14,482 nucleotides of DNA from Thermoplasmata archaeon (GTDB lineage Archaea; Thermoplasmatota; Thermoplasmata; Thermoplasmatales; Thermoplasmataceae). The stretch is from positions 1 through 14,482 of the forward strand of contig JAJZXP010000115.1 of NCBI GenBank assembly GCA_021806345.1, written 5' to 3'. Position numbers and translations under genes: made by a program. Position 1 is the stretch's first letter. Every line of letters begins with the position of its first letter. The notes beneath the pieces are model-generated. The model was given only the letters and a program-made list of their open reading frames with translations, was not told the DNA's origin and did no database searches. Positions 1 to 7,577 of this stretch are shown here, piece by piece.

Positions 1-1236
1 ATTTCTTGAGATTATCTGCATACCCACAGGCAAGCCCCTGGAAAATCCAATGGGGATCGTTAATGCAGGATTGCCTGAATAATTTATGGGGGCAAGGAAT
101 TGATCAAAGCGGGGCAAGTTTCCTGAATCGCTGCTCATTTCTTTTACCGTGGGAGCTGTGTCTGGTAGGGCAGGTGTCAGGATAATGTCAAAACTGGTAA
201 ATAGTTCATCAAACAGGCGTGCATATTTTCTCCTTTTCTGGATTGCCCCAATATAGTCATTCGCTCTTATGCCGTTTCCTTCCCTTATCTGGGAAACAGA
301 ACTCTTGAGGTACATCCCGGGGTTTTTGGAATAAAGTTCCCTGTGGACATAGGCTATTTCAGAACAGTCAATAATTTCATGTTCCCTCAGCATTTCCTTA
401 AACATCAGTCTGTCAGGTGAAATGCCGTCAAAGGAATATCCCAGTTCATCTTCAATCCTTTCTATGGATTCCCTCGAAAGGTTGTTTACAGAGTTATTTG
501 TGTTTTCAAACATTTCCCATGCAACCGCAACTCTGTACCTTTTTTCACTGAGTTTATTTTTCTTCAACTTCCCGAGGCCTGTTGCCATTTCCAGTTCATA
601 TTTGAGATCGGATGCGTAACGCGTGATCAGGCCAACACAGTCAAGGGCAAATGACTCTGGAAAGACACCGTCCTTTGGGATTAACCCATTGGTGGGCTTT
701 AACCCGGTGACTCCGCACATTGCAGCGGGTATTCTTACAGATCCGCCGGTATCGGAACCAAGTGAAAATGGGGATACACCCTCGGCAACCGCAACTGCCG
801 ATCCACCACTTGACCCCCCGGGAATTCTTGAAAGGTCCCATGGATTCCTGGAAGGAGCAGACACGATGCCAAGTGCAAATTCATGTGTCACGGTTTTGCC
901 TAGTAAAATGCAGCCCTTTTTCCTGATCCTGCTGACAGCCCGAGCATCCCTTCCCGGAACATTGCCTTTGAAAATTTCTGATCCATAGTTAGTTTCTATC
1001 CCTCCCGTATCAAAAAGATCCTTCACGGAAAAGGGGACGATAAAGTTCTTGCTGCGATCCAGTTCGTCAAATTCTGCCTGCAAATTCGGATTCAACCTGA
1101 TAAATGGGTGTGACGTGCCCTGAACTGAATCTATTTTCTCCTGGATTTTGCTCAAAAAGTCCCTGTTATTCAACCTTCCCATTTCGTGAAGGTTTATAAG
1201 CTCAGAAATCGGCAGAAACTCATAGGGCAGTTCCAT
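1..1236 (-). CDS. Amidase-signature family hydrolase, 3' end cut by the window edge
   Basis: This is an amidase of the amidase-signature family, which hydrolyses a carbon-nitrogen amide bond in the cytoplasm. The frame is open from ATG at 1236 to the left edge (412 codons), so only a short C-terminal tail is missing; family members are usually about 430-500 residues. The Ser-Ser-Lys triad is visible: Lys72 in PFSVKDLF, cis-Ser142 in PGGSSGGSA and nucleophile Ser166 in GSDTGGSVRIPA. The 24-residue spacing of the two serines matches FAAH and GatA. The motifs KTVTHEFALG and GVFPESFALDCVG resemble general amidases more than GatA of the tRNA amidotransferase, and no gatB or gatC lies in view, so the substrate is open. 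It is divergent from the next gene. A TATA-like AATTATTAAAAG on its strand near 1263-1274 suits a leaderless or short-leader transcript. The fold and catalysis are secure; the substrate is not. Confidence 0.93.
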   Translation of the reverse strand, partial: MELPYEFLPISELINLHEMGRLNNRDFLSKIQEKIDSVQGTSHPFIRLNPNLQAEFDELDRSKNFIVPFSVKDLFDTGGIETNYGSEIFKGNVPGRDARAVSRIRKKGCILLGKTVTHEFALGIVSAPSRNPWDLSRIPGGSSGGSAVAVAEGVSPFSLGSDTGGSVRIPAAMCGVTGLKPTNGLIPKDGVFPESFALDCVGLITRYASDLKYELEMATGLGKLKKNKLSEKRYRVAVAWEMFENTNNSVNNLSRESIERIEDELGYSFDGISPDRLMFKEMLREHEIIDCSEIAYVHRELYSKNPGMYLKSSVSQIREGNGIRANDYIGAIQKRRKYARLFDELFTSFDIILTPALPDTAPTVKEMSSDSGNLPRFDQFLAPINYSGNPALTIPIGFSRGLPVGMQIISRN

Positions 1237-1346
1237 TCATATCCGGGATCATATCCACTGCCCTTTTAATAATTTTGAGGCAGGGGAAATAAGAATAATT
1301 TGCATAAGAACTATTTTATTTATGATAATGACTGTATTGGGAAAAG
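1237..1346. promoter_or_regulatory. Divergent promoter region, amidase / AlkX-like glycosylase
   Basis: These 110 bases separate two divergent genes. An AT-rich element near 1263-1274 reads as a TATA-like box for the amidase on the minus strand, and ATTTTATTTA near 1312-1321 lies about 30 bases before the ATG at 1347 on the plus strand. Neither start has a clear Shine-Dalgarno sequence. Promoter function is inferred from position and composition. Confidence 0.45.
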
Positions 1347-2555
1347 ATGACAGGGGATGTGTTAGAGGTATCAAAGAAGGATGTTGCAAGATTTTTTATC
1401 GCGAAGCAGCGCCTTGCCAATGTCCCCCACCAAGGTCTGGACGAAAAAAAGAAGATAATGGATGTCATCGAGAGCATAAAGTATCTTCAAATTGATCCGG
1501 TGAGCGCAGTTGAAAGAAGCCATTTCATAATACTCTGGAGCAGAATCGGGAATTTTAATAAACAGAATCTTCTGGATCTCATCTATGAGGATAGGTCACT
1601 GGTTGAATCCTATGTCCATGCAGCATCAATATCCGGCATGGACGATCTTCCCATCCTGATGATCCGAATGAAGGAAACCAGGGAAAGATACCTGAGGAAC
1701 CATCCTGAAATGAAGAGGGAGATGGAGGGGGTGAAGAGGAAGATTGAGCAGAACGGGCCGGTCTATTCGAACAGGCTATCTGAACTCAGGGTCGAAAGCA
1801 CAATTAGTGGATGGGGGCACGAAAGGAAAGTAAACCTGCTCCTTGCCTATATGCACAGGATGGGGGAAATAGCCATATGCGGCAGATCCAAATCAAATCA
1901 GAAACTGTGGGAGCTTCCGGAAAATTTTTATCAAAGCAAAGTCAAAATGGCAAGCAGGAAGATTGCAGAGAAAATAACATTCATGAAATCCCTTGAAGCA
2001 CTGGGTATTGCATCAGTTGACCAGATAAAAGGTCACTATATGCCCGTAGGTATTTCAAATCCAAAAGTTGTAACTAAAGAACTTCTTGACGAATCAATGA
2101 TTACAGGAGTCCAGATTTCTGATGACTCTATGTTGAACAGGAAACGATGGTTCATCTGCACAAAGGATGTCCAGCTCTTTAAATCATCAAAGAAGAACTG
2201 GAAGCCGGGATTTGCTCTGATCTCCCCCTTTGATAATTTAATCATTGATAGAAAGAGAACGCTGGAAATATTCAGTTTTGACAGCAGGATGGAAATATAC
2301 GTGCCGAAAGATAAGAGAAAGTTTGGCTTCTACAGTATGCCATTCCTTTATGGGGACAAATTGGTTGGAAGAATTGACCCTCAACTGGACAGGAAGGGAA
2401 AGAAATTAAAAATCAACTCAATTCACGATGAGAAAAATTATTTCGAAAATCCAATCATAAAAAGAAAACTGCATGAGTCAATAAATTCACTTGCAAGATT
2501 CACGGGCGCCACTTCAGTTGAAATTCCAGACCAGAACACAATGAGCGGGGAATGA
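1347..2555 (+). CDS. Winged-helix DNA glycosylase of the YcaQ/AlkZ (HTH_42) family, AlkX-like
   Basis: The protein (402 residues) belongs to the winged-helix YcaQ/AlkZ family. These DNA glycosylases excise bulky or cross-linked N-alkylated bases. Family marks are an N-terminal helical part with LQIDPVSAVERS (residues 47-58), the ESYVHAASI segment near residues 87-95, a WGHERK stretch before a winged helix, and a C-terminal GRIDPQLDRKGKKLKI segment from about residue 341. The catalytic tripeptide is Gln48-Ile49-Asp50. In established work QxD marks the YcaQ/AlkX branch (interstrand-crosslink unhooking) and QxQ marks AlkZ, so I favour the former. The length is normal. ATG at 1347 is the first in-frame start, with a TATA-like box about 30 bases upstream and no Shine-Dalgarno. 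The tag gene follows 133 bases later on the same strand, suggesting a small base-repair group. Family assignment is strong; the lesion specificity is inferred. Confidence 0.88.
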   Translation: MTGDVLEVSKKDVARFFIAKQRLANVPHQGLDEKKKIMDVIESIKYLQIDPVSAVERSHFIILWSRIGNFNKQNLLDLIYEDRSLVESYVHAASISGMDDLPILMIRMKETRERYLRNHPEMKREMEGVKRKIEQNGPVYSNRLSELRVESTISGWGHERKVNLLLAYMHRMGEIAICGRSKSNQKLWELPENFYQSKVKMASRKIAEKITFMKSLEALGIASVDQIKGHYMPVGISNPKVVTKELLDESMITGVQISDDSMLNRKRWFICTKDVQLFKSSKKNWKPGFALISPFDNLIIDRKRTLEIFSFDSRMEIYVPKDKRKFGFYSMPFLYGDKLVGRIDPQLDRKGKKLKINSIHDEKNYFENPIIKRKLHESINSLARFTGATSVEIPDQNTMSGE

Positions 2556-2662
2556 TCAATTCAATCCTAAGGGCTTTCTTCAAGCCTCATCTATGACATT
2601 GGTCAACGAGTATTGGTGTTGAATAGGTTTCAACGAAGCTGGAAATATTGAAAATACGCAGG

Positions 2663-2670
2663 AATATAAA
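2663..2670 (+). promoter_or_regulatory. TATA-like box for tag
   Basis: AATATAAA lies 23-26 bases (from its centre) before the ATG pair at 2689 and 2692. No Shine-Dalgarno is present, so a leaderless tag transcript is likely. If so, the GTG at 2677 would lie between the TATA box and the transcription start and could not be used. Inference from position. Confidence 0.5.
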
Positions 2671-2688
2671 CAAAATGTGTATTGGGAT

Positions 2689-3261
2689 ATGATGGAAAGC
2701 CCAATAAGATGCCAGTGGAGGGGCATTCAGGATGAAACGTATCAAAGGTATCACGACGAGGAATGGGGAGTGCCCGTCCATAACGATGTCAGTCTTTTTG
2801 AAGCAATGATTCTTGACGGGTTCCAGGCCGGGCTAAGTTGGATCAGTATATTGAAGAAGAGGGAAAATTTCAGGAAAGCCTTTGACAACTTCTCTGCAGA
2901 AAGAATATCCCAGTATGATCGGCAAAAGGTGGAGGAGTTGATGAAAAATCCCGGCATAATAAGAAATAGTCTGAAGATCAATGGGGCCATAAAAAATGCA
3001 AATCTGTTTCTTGCCGTGGAAGAGGAATTCGGTTCATTTGACGCATACATCTGGGGTTTTGTTGGCGGGATGACCAGGAAAAACGGCTGGGAATCGGAGG
3101 ATGAGATTCCAACAACAAGCGTGGAATCCAATAGGATGAGTAGGGATCTCAAAGGCAGGGGATTTACATTCGTTGGGTCAACCATCTGTTATGCATTCAT
3201 GCAGGCAACCGGTATGGTCAACGACCACATAACGAAATGCTTCAGGTATGGCGAGGTTTAA
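2689..3261 (+). CDS. tag: DNA-3-methyladenine glycosylase I
   Basis: Tag removes 3-methyladenine from alkylated DNA as the first step of base excision repair. Numbering from the ATG at 2692, the HhH-fold zinc site is complete: Cys7, His21 (YHDEEWG), His179 and Cys183 (NDHITKCFRY). The 158-residue gap between the histidines equals that of E. coli Tag (His17, His175). The QAGLSW and LKKRENF motifs are present. The residue equivalent to E. coli Glu38 in LEGQQAGLSW is Asp42 here (LDGFQAGLSW), a conservative change in the base-binding pocket. Starts: GTG 2677 is possible, but E. coli Tag begins a few residues before the first Cys and a TATA-like box lies at 2663-2670, so ATG 2689 or 2692 is preferred (190 or 189 residues; E. 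coli has 187). It follows the AlkX-like gene on the same strand, apparently with its own promoter. Tag is mainly bacterial, so past transfer is plausible. Confidence 0.95.
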   Translation: MMESPIRCQWRGIQDETYQRYHDEEWGVPVHNDVSLFEAMILDGFQAGLSWISILKKRENFRKAFDNFSAERISQYDRQKVEELMKNPGIIRNSLKINGAIKNANLFLAVEEEFGSFDAYIWGFVGGMTRKNGWESEDEIPTTSVESNRMSRDLKGRGFTFVGSTICYAFMQATGMVNDHITKCFRYGEV

Positions 3262-3398
3262 TGTTTTTCAACTTGGAAGATGTGATTCGAGAAGCTGTAA
3301 TTGGGGCGTATATTCCCGATCCGGACAGTGATACTGATCAACTTTTTTGCAGATCAAAGATCGGATCAAGCATATACTCTGCATGTGCTATTGGATGA
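3261..3398 (+). CDS. Possible small protein coupled to tag (45 codons)
   Basis: An ATG overlaps the tag stop codon (TAATG), and the frame stays open for 45 codons to TGA at 3396-3398. The product starts MFFNLEDVIREAVIGAY and continues through an Asp-rich stretch (PDPDSDTD, residues 20-27) with Cys30 and Cys42. I recognise no family. The overlap is typical of translational coupling, but such a short frame can arise by chance. Conservation in relatives would decide. Confidence 0.25.
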   Translation: MFFNLEDVIREAVIGAYIPDPDSDTDQLFCRSKIGSSIYSACAIG

Positions 3399-3581
3399 AA
3401 AATACCGCTGAGGAATTCCATGTGACGTGTTAACACTGAAATATAGGACAAATTGACCAATTTAGATAATCTCTTATAACAGAATGTTCTTGATAATAAA
3501 GAGTCTATAAAAAATATTCCTCTATATTATATATTTCTAAATAAAAGAAAATTTTAAATAAAGAATTTCGATACTTTAGGC
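3399..3581 (+). promoter_or_regulatory. AT-rich upstream region of the secreted protein gene, with palindromes and TATA box
   Basis: This 183-base stretch holds no convincing gene. It contains a perfect palindrome GTGTTAACAC (3427-3436), a perfect inverted repeat AAATTG-AC-CAATTT (3450-3463), then a very A+T-rich run with several TATA-like sequences. TTTTAAATA at 3552-3560 is centred 26 bases before the ATG at 3582, the expected spacing for a leaderless archaeal start. The palindromes are possible regulator sites well upstream of the core promoter; their role is inferred. Confidence 0.5.
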
Positions 3582-4886
3582 ATGAAAAAATTGACCGCAG
3601 TAGTAGCGGTTTTAGTCGTAGCTCTTGTAGTAGTTTCAGGCGTTTTCATTATGGGAATTGTGCCCCTGCCAAAAACAGGTTCAACAAAAACCACCTATTC
3701 CCCAAGTTCGCCACAATACAACTCTCCAAATGTTGTCAGTTCCAACAACCTAAATACAAGCCTTGGCGGTTCATGGTACCAAACAACCGGAACTTCGGTT
3801 TTAGCATCAAACTCTGCACAGGCAATGGGGATTATAGAGTCAAAGTCAACGAGTGGGCTCAGCGTCAATTATTTAAAATCTCTTGCAGACCCAGGTAATA
3901 CAATACTCCTAAGTCAAATGCCATTTCTGAGCCCCCCAACCTATAACTCACCATCACTCAGCGGCATCACATCACTGGAACTTGCAATTTTCGAGTCAAA
4001 GCATGGAAAGGGCATTTCTTCAGCGGGATACATCGAAGAGAAAAACCAGACAGAAGTCACAAATATATGGAACACCATGAATTCAAGCGCAAAAAATAGC
4101 AGCCAGGGTAACGTAAGCACTGGCGTTGCAGTATATGGAAGCCCATATATCTATGCATATACCAAATCCTACGGCGGCTTGTTTTCAGGTGATCTCAACT
4201 CAAAGAGCATGTATATGAATGTAATCGTGAGCAATTACAAGACATATCTGATCATGATATTCCATTTTTCAACTGCAAATGTATCGGGGAGCAACATGAC
4301 ATCACTGCTTAACGCAGAGCTGACCATTCTTGCCAATCCCTCATCTTCCCCAACCCACAGTATATTCCTGAATTCATCACAGGTAAAGAACAGCACAGGA
4401 ATCAATGAAGCAAACTATCTGCAGGCAGACATTAACATCCAGAATGCTTCAGTCCTATACAACCAGTTCTTCAATCTGACGGATTCCGGGTTAGACCCCT
4501 CAGAACTTTCAGTCATAAATGATACTCTGGCAAATATAACATCGGTTGGGGTATCTGTTTACGGAAACGGTACAGGGAATGTCACTCTCATAGGCTTGGC
4601 AAGTTTCAGCAACAGTTACAACAACACACTATTCAGCATGTACCTGAATTATGTCCATTCAGAGAGCATAGTCCTTCACGGGAAATTTAATGGATCGCAG
4701 TATATATACATCAATCAGACATCGCAAGTGTATTTCGGAAGTGGTTATGCCACAGATAATAGTTCAATCCTATTCTTCAACTACAATGGATATCTCGGAG
4801 TAATCTACACATCGACCCTGTCTGGAAAATTGCTCAGTCTATCTACCATGGAAGTAATGCTAAACGGTGAAATCACCCTTCTCTGA
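3582..4886 (+). CDS. Secreted, membrane-anchored surface protein rich in N-glycosylation sequons, unknown function
   Basis: I do not recognise the family. The 434-residue product begins MKK followed by a hydrophobic segment (about residues 4-28), a signal peptide or N-terminal anchor. A Ser/Thr/Pro/Asn-rich linker follows (about 32-60), then a large Ser-, Asn-, Tyr- and Gly-rich domain with no further clear membrane span. I count 19 Asn-X-Ser/Thr sequons (for example NQT, NVS, NMT, NLT, NIT, NGT), and only one Lys-Lys-type cluster near the start, so an extracellular glycosylated domain is likely. Such proteins are common on wall-less Thermoplasmatales cells. ATG 3582 sits 26 bases after TTTTAAATA, so translation is probably leaderless. 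Its last 27 bases overlap, in convergent orientation, the end of the ABC ATPase gene. It could be a substrate-capturing or envelope protein linked to the ABC operon, but nothing shows this directly. Confidence 0.8.
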   Translation: MKKLTAVVAVLVVALVVVSGVFIMGIVPLPKTGSTKTTYSPSSPQYNSPNVVSSNNLNTSLGGSWYQTTGTSVLASNSAQAMGIIESKSTSGLSVNYLKSLADPGNTILLSQMPFLSPPTYNSPSLSGITSLELAIFESKHGKGISSAGYIEEKNQTEVTNIWNTMNSSAKNSSQGNVSTGVAVYGSPYIYAYTKSYGGLFSGDLNSKSMYMNVIVSNYKTYLIMIFHFSTANVSGSNMTSLLNAELTILANPSSSPTHSIFLNSSQVKNSTGINEANYLQADINIQNASVLYNQFFNLTDSGLDPSELSVINDTLANITSVGVSVYGNGTGNVTLIGLASFSNSYNNTLFSMYLNYVHSESIVLHGKFNGSQYIYINQTSQVYFGSGYATDNSSILFFNYNGYLGVIYTSTLSGKLLSLSTMEVMLNGEITLL

Positions 4887-5768
4887 GGTTTCACCATATA
4901 TTGAAAGATAAATATATTCCAGTTCGCTGATTCTCTTCCATGAATCAATTTTCAATTTATTTTCTCTTATGTAGGCTAGGACATCCACCTCATCATTCTT
5001 ATTTTTCAGGTTCAGTGTAACGCTTGTTTTTAATTCATTGACCGCAGGAAATACCTGAATGAGACTGTTCAGGGATTTCTGCTCCCCTTGAATGCTAAGA
5101 TAATAATTCTGCCTTCCAACTTCCACATCCAGCGCTATTTTTCCATTCTTGAGGAAGATAGCCCTTGTTCCTATCTCTGCTGCGTATTGCAACTCGTGGG
5201 TGCTGAGCACCACCGTGTTTATCCTTTCTCCGTGCAAAGTCTCTATGAGGCTTGTTATATATTTCCTCCCGCTGTAGTCAACTGACTCTTCAGGTTCATC
5301 AAGAACCAAGAGTTCAGGATTGGAAACAATTGCAATCCCGATGGACAGTCTCTTCCTTTCCCCACTGGAAAGATTTCCAATTCGCGTTCCGAGAAAACTT
5401 TCAAGCCTCATCTTCTTGCAAATCCCTTCCAGATCAGAACCAGCCGGTTTTTTACCAAATTTCATTCTGTATGCGAAACTGATCATGTCTTCAGCAGTCA
5501 CATATCTGTACAGGGAAGGGTTTTCAATGAGTGTTCCCAATTTCTTCGAAATGGCTATGTGGTCTTCCCTTATGTTTTTCCCATCAATCAGCACTTCCCC
5601 TTCGAAATCGCCCAGTACTCCTGATATGATCTTCAGCATTGTGGATTTTCCGCTGCCATTTGGCCCGAGAACAAGATTGATTCCCTCTCCGAACTCCAGG
5701 TGATCAATATTCAATATCTCTTTCCTTCCTACAGTCCTTCTCACATTCTTGATCTCGATTGTCGTCAT
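4860..5768 (-). CDS. ABC transporter ATP-binding protein, BcrA-like
   Basis: This is the cytoplasmic ATPase of an ABC-2 type exporter (302 residues). Visible motifs are Walker A GPNGSGKST (35-43), an IENPSLY segment (81-87) where Glu82 takes the usual Q-loop position, signature LSSGERKRL (133-141), Walker B LLVLDEP (153-159) and the switch histidine His191 in STHEL. A Glu-Asn-Pro Q-loop and a C-terminal extension of about 80 residues beyond the nucleotide-binding domain are typical of bacitracin/lantibiotic-resistance-type (BcrA, CcmA) ATPases. The D-loop reads EESVDYSG. The start ATG (5766-5768) overlaps the permease stop as ATGA, so translation is coupled. It is the last gene of a three-gene operon. 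Substrate unknown; ATPase role certain. Confidence 0.95.
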   Translation of the reverse strand: MTTIEIKNVRRTVGRKEILNIDHLEFGEGINLVLGPNGSGKSTMLKIISGVLGDFEGEVLIDGKNIREDHIAISKKLGTLIENPSLYRYVTAEDMISFAYRMKFGKKPAGSDLEGICKKMRLESFLGTRIGNLSSGERKRLSIGIAIVSNPELLVLDEPEESVDYSGRKYITSLIETLHGERINTVVLSTHELQYAAEIGTRAIFLKNGKIALDVEVGRQNYYLSIQGEQKSLNSLIQVFPAVNELKTSVTLNLKNKNDEVDVLAYIRENKLKIDSWKRISELEYIYLSIYGETSEKGDFTV

Positions 5769-6616
5769 TTAACCGCACCCCTCCTCGCAAAGGAAAGATA
5801 AAGTAGCAATAGAAAGATGGAAAGATAAATAAATTGGATATAGACAAGCTGCAGTTGATTCTGAAGGGGTAAAGGTGACAGTGCTCCGGAGTAAACCAGA
5901 AAATACGGACTTACATTCAGGAAAATGAGGAATATTTCCCTTTGGGCATTTGTTATTATCAGGGAGGGAAGCAGTATGGAGGAGCTGGTCGACACCAGTG
6001 AAATGAGGTTGGATATTATGAGGAAGATCGTCAGGAATGCCAGCGGGCTGGAATTGTTCTTTACAAACAATGTGCTGAACAGCATCGCGACCGTGCAATC
6101 GGTGAATACGCTCATTGTCAGAAGGAGGATGTATTCAATGAATGAATATCCCGGAAATGTTTTGAAGATCACCAGGAATGTTACAAATTGGAATATGCAA
6201 TACGTAAGAATAAGGGCCATCGCAGATGCGAATGAGGAAAATAGCTTGGAAAACAGGTAGCCTTCCTTTGATATTGGAAATGACAGCATCGTATAGATGT
6301 TCTTTTCCTCAATATCGCTGGATATTGCGTTTGCTGCAAAAAATGATGAAGCCAGTATTGGAAGGTATATTGCTATATTCCCCCATGAGAAGTTATAAAT
6401 GGATTTCACCAGATTAATTGGATAATGAGAAATTTTCAATCCGTTCGGAACGAAATCGTTAATCAACTGTTTGAGGAAAAGGATTGAGATCAGTGACATC
6501 ATTGCGCTTATGACTATGAAAAATATTTCAAGAAATATGAAGGCGCGGGACCTTCTGTAATTGAGCAGGAAAAATGAGATCATTGCTATGAAGTTGGACG
6601 GTGACCTGGCTTTCAT
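5765..6616 (-). CDS. ABC-2 type permease subunit
   Basis: The 283-residue protein has about six hydrophobic segments (roughly residues 26-48, 80-98, 124-150, 159-185, 191-214 and 257-276). Between the second and third lies SSDIEEKNIYTMLSFPISKE (residues 99-118), the cytoplasmic signature of ABC-2 permeases (type II exporters of small molecules, lipids or polymers, as in BcrB or NosY). It would dimerise and pair with the ATPase encoded immediately downstream. Both junctions in the operon are four-base ATGA overlaps: start ATG 6614-6616 with the upstream stop, and its stop at 5765-5767 with the ATPase start. Length is normal for the family. The substrate cannot be inferred from sequence. Confidence 0.9.
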   Translation of the reverse strand: MKARSPSNFIAMISFFLLNYRRSRAFIFLEIFFIVISAMMSLISILFLKQLINDFVPNGLKISHYPINLVKSIYNFSWGNIAIYLPILASSFFAANAISSDIEEKNIYTMLSFPISKEGYLFSKLFSSFASAMALILTYCIFQFVTFLVIFKTFPGYSFIEYILLLTMSVFTDCTVAMLFSTLFVKNNSSPLAFLTIFLIISNLISLVSTSSSILLPSLIITNAQREIFLIFLNVSPYFLVYSGALSPLPLQNQLQLVYIQFIYLSIFLLLLYLSFARRGAVK

Positions 6617-7419
6617 GACTCAACTCCATCCGCTATTGCATAGATATCGGTAAGGATAAGCATATAGAAAGGGGTTTGATGATTAAACTTGAGAAGGAGG
6701 CTGTTGTTGTATGAAGGCAGTATTATCGCTCCATGTGGAAGAAATTCGCTAATGGCAAGAAATATGGCCAGAGTATTGACGGAACTGGAGAAAAATGCCC
6801 TCAGTTCAAATTGTGATACTGTCATGTTGCCATCCATACGGGTCAAACCATAGCTGGCAACATTAGTGTAGGAAAAACTGAGAATATCATTCCTGTTCAG
6901 TATTGAATACGAGGGATGGTACTTGCTGAACGATGATAAAATAGCTGAAGCAACCCCGTTCTCCGATCCGATGATCACAATATTGCTGTCTGGATTTGCA
7001 ACATATGTTCCGTTGCCGAAGTTATTTGCATGATGAGCAAAAATCATTGGAAGGCTGTTTAATAAAACCTCTAAGGTTCCAGTTTGGTTGCCAATCACCT
7101 GGAATACCGGAATATTATGGCAAACAAGCGGTTCCTGGATCGCAACACTCGATCCTATGAATCTGCTTACACCAAGGTCACGTATGACCGACGGTACACC
7201 GTAAATGATTGCACCAATCCCTGTATCAGAGGAGAATATGATTTCAGAAAAGTTCCCGTTCGAGCTGGATGCTATAAAGAAGCTGTTTGCAGGGACATAG
7301 TAATATGGGTTCCCTATCATTTCTTCGGAAGGTATTGAAACAACAAAGGCTAAGGAGAATGAGCTAATGCTTATCAAGGTCAAAATCAGGGCGATCAGAG
7401 CCTTAATATTGTTTTTCAA
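6613..7419 (-). CDS. Exported, N-terminally anchored protein, first gene of the ABC operon
   Basis: I do not recognise the family. The 268-residue product has a charged N-terminus (MKNNIK) and one hydrophobic segment (about residues 7-27) ending near AFVVS, then an apparently extracellular domain with five Asn-X-Ser/Thr sequons (NFS, NQT, NGT, NMT, NNS) and two His-rich spots (FAHHANN, PHGAI). There is no C-terminal membrane span as strong as the first, though FYMLILTDIYAIA near the end is hydrophobic. The start is TTG at 7417-7419: no in-frame ATG lies between it and the upstream stop at 7471-7473, and the next internal ATG would remove the signal segment. It overlaps the permease by ATGA, so it is probably an accessory or substrate-handling part of the exporter. 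That link is inferred from operon structure only. Confidence 0.78.
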   Translation of the reverse strand: MKNNIKALIALILTLISISSFSLAFVVSIPSEEMIGNPYYYVPANSFFIASSSNGNFSEIIFSSDTGIGAIIYGVPSVIRDLGVSRFIGSSVAIQEPLVCHNIPVFQVIGNQTGTLEVLLNSLPMIFAHHANNFGNGTYVANPDSNIVIIGSENGVASAILSSFSKYHPSYSILNRNDILSFSYTNVASYGLTRMDGNMTVSQFELRAFFSSSVNTLAIFLAISEFLPHGAIILPSYNNSLLLKFNHQTPFYMLILTDIYAIADGVES

Positions 7420-7551
7420 TAGAAAAGAATGAGTTTTTTGTATTAATTCTTTTGTTTGTGGAAACGACAGTTAAAATTTACTCATTCCTGCAACTTGAAA
7501 GGTATCCAAAAACTGCGAGTAAATATTAACAAATAGCTTCATTCTTGTGAA
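7420..7551. promoter_or_regulatory. Divergent promoter region, ABC operon / small membrane-protein frame
   Basis: Between the ABC operon (minus) and a small frame (plus) I see two TATA-like elements. On the minus strand GAATTAATAC (7440-7449) lies about 25 bases before the TTG at 7419. On the plus strand GTAAATATTAAC (7519-7530) is centred about 26 bases before an ATG at 7552. No clear Shine-Dalgarno precedes either start. Inference from sequence and spacing. Confidence 0.4.
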
Positions 7552-7577
7552 ATGGATGGTAGATCCGTACTAAGCGG

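Noticed and set aside
623..988. Open plus-strand frame of 121 codons across the amidase
   Set aside because: The minus strand encodes the amidase triad motifs over the same bases; the plus-strand product shows no family pattern.
1..1236. Calling the amidase GatA of the tRNA amidotransferase
   Set aside because: The motifs KTVTHEFALG and GVFPESFALD fit general amidases better, and no gatB or gatC is nearby.
2677..2688. GTG start for tag at 2677
   Set aside because: It adds residues not seen in E. coli Tag and would lie upstream of the likely transcript start set by the TATA-like box at 2663-2670.
2751..3185. Open minus-strand frame of 144 codons inside tag
   Set aside because: It is antisense to a complete Tag with an intact zinc site and has no recognisable motif or promoter.
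3399..3581. A non-coding RNA in the AT-rich region
   Set aside because: I see only short palindromes and TATA-like runs, with no stable stem of useful length and no GC-rich RNA-like core.
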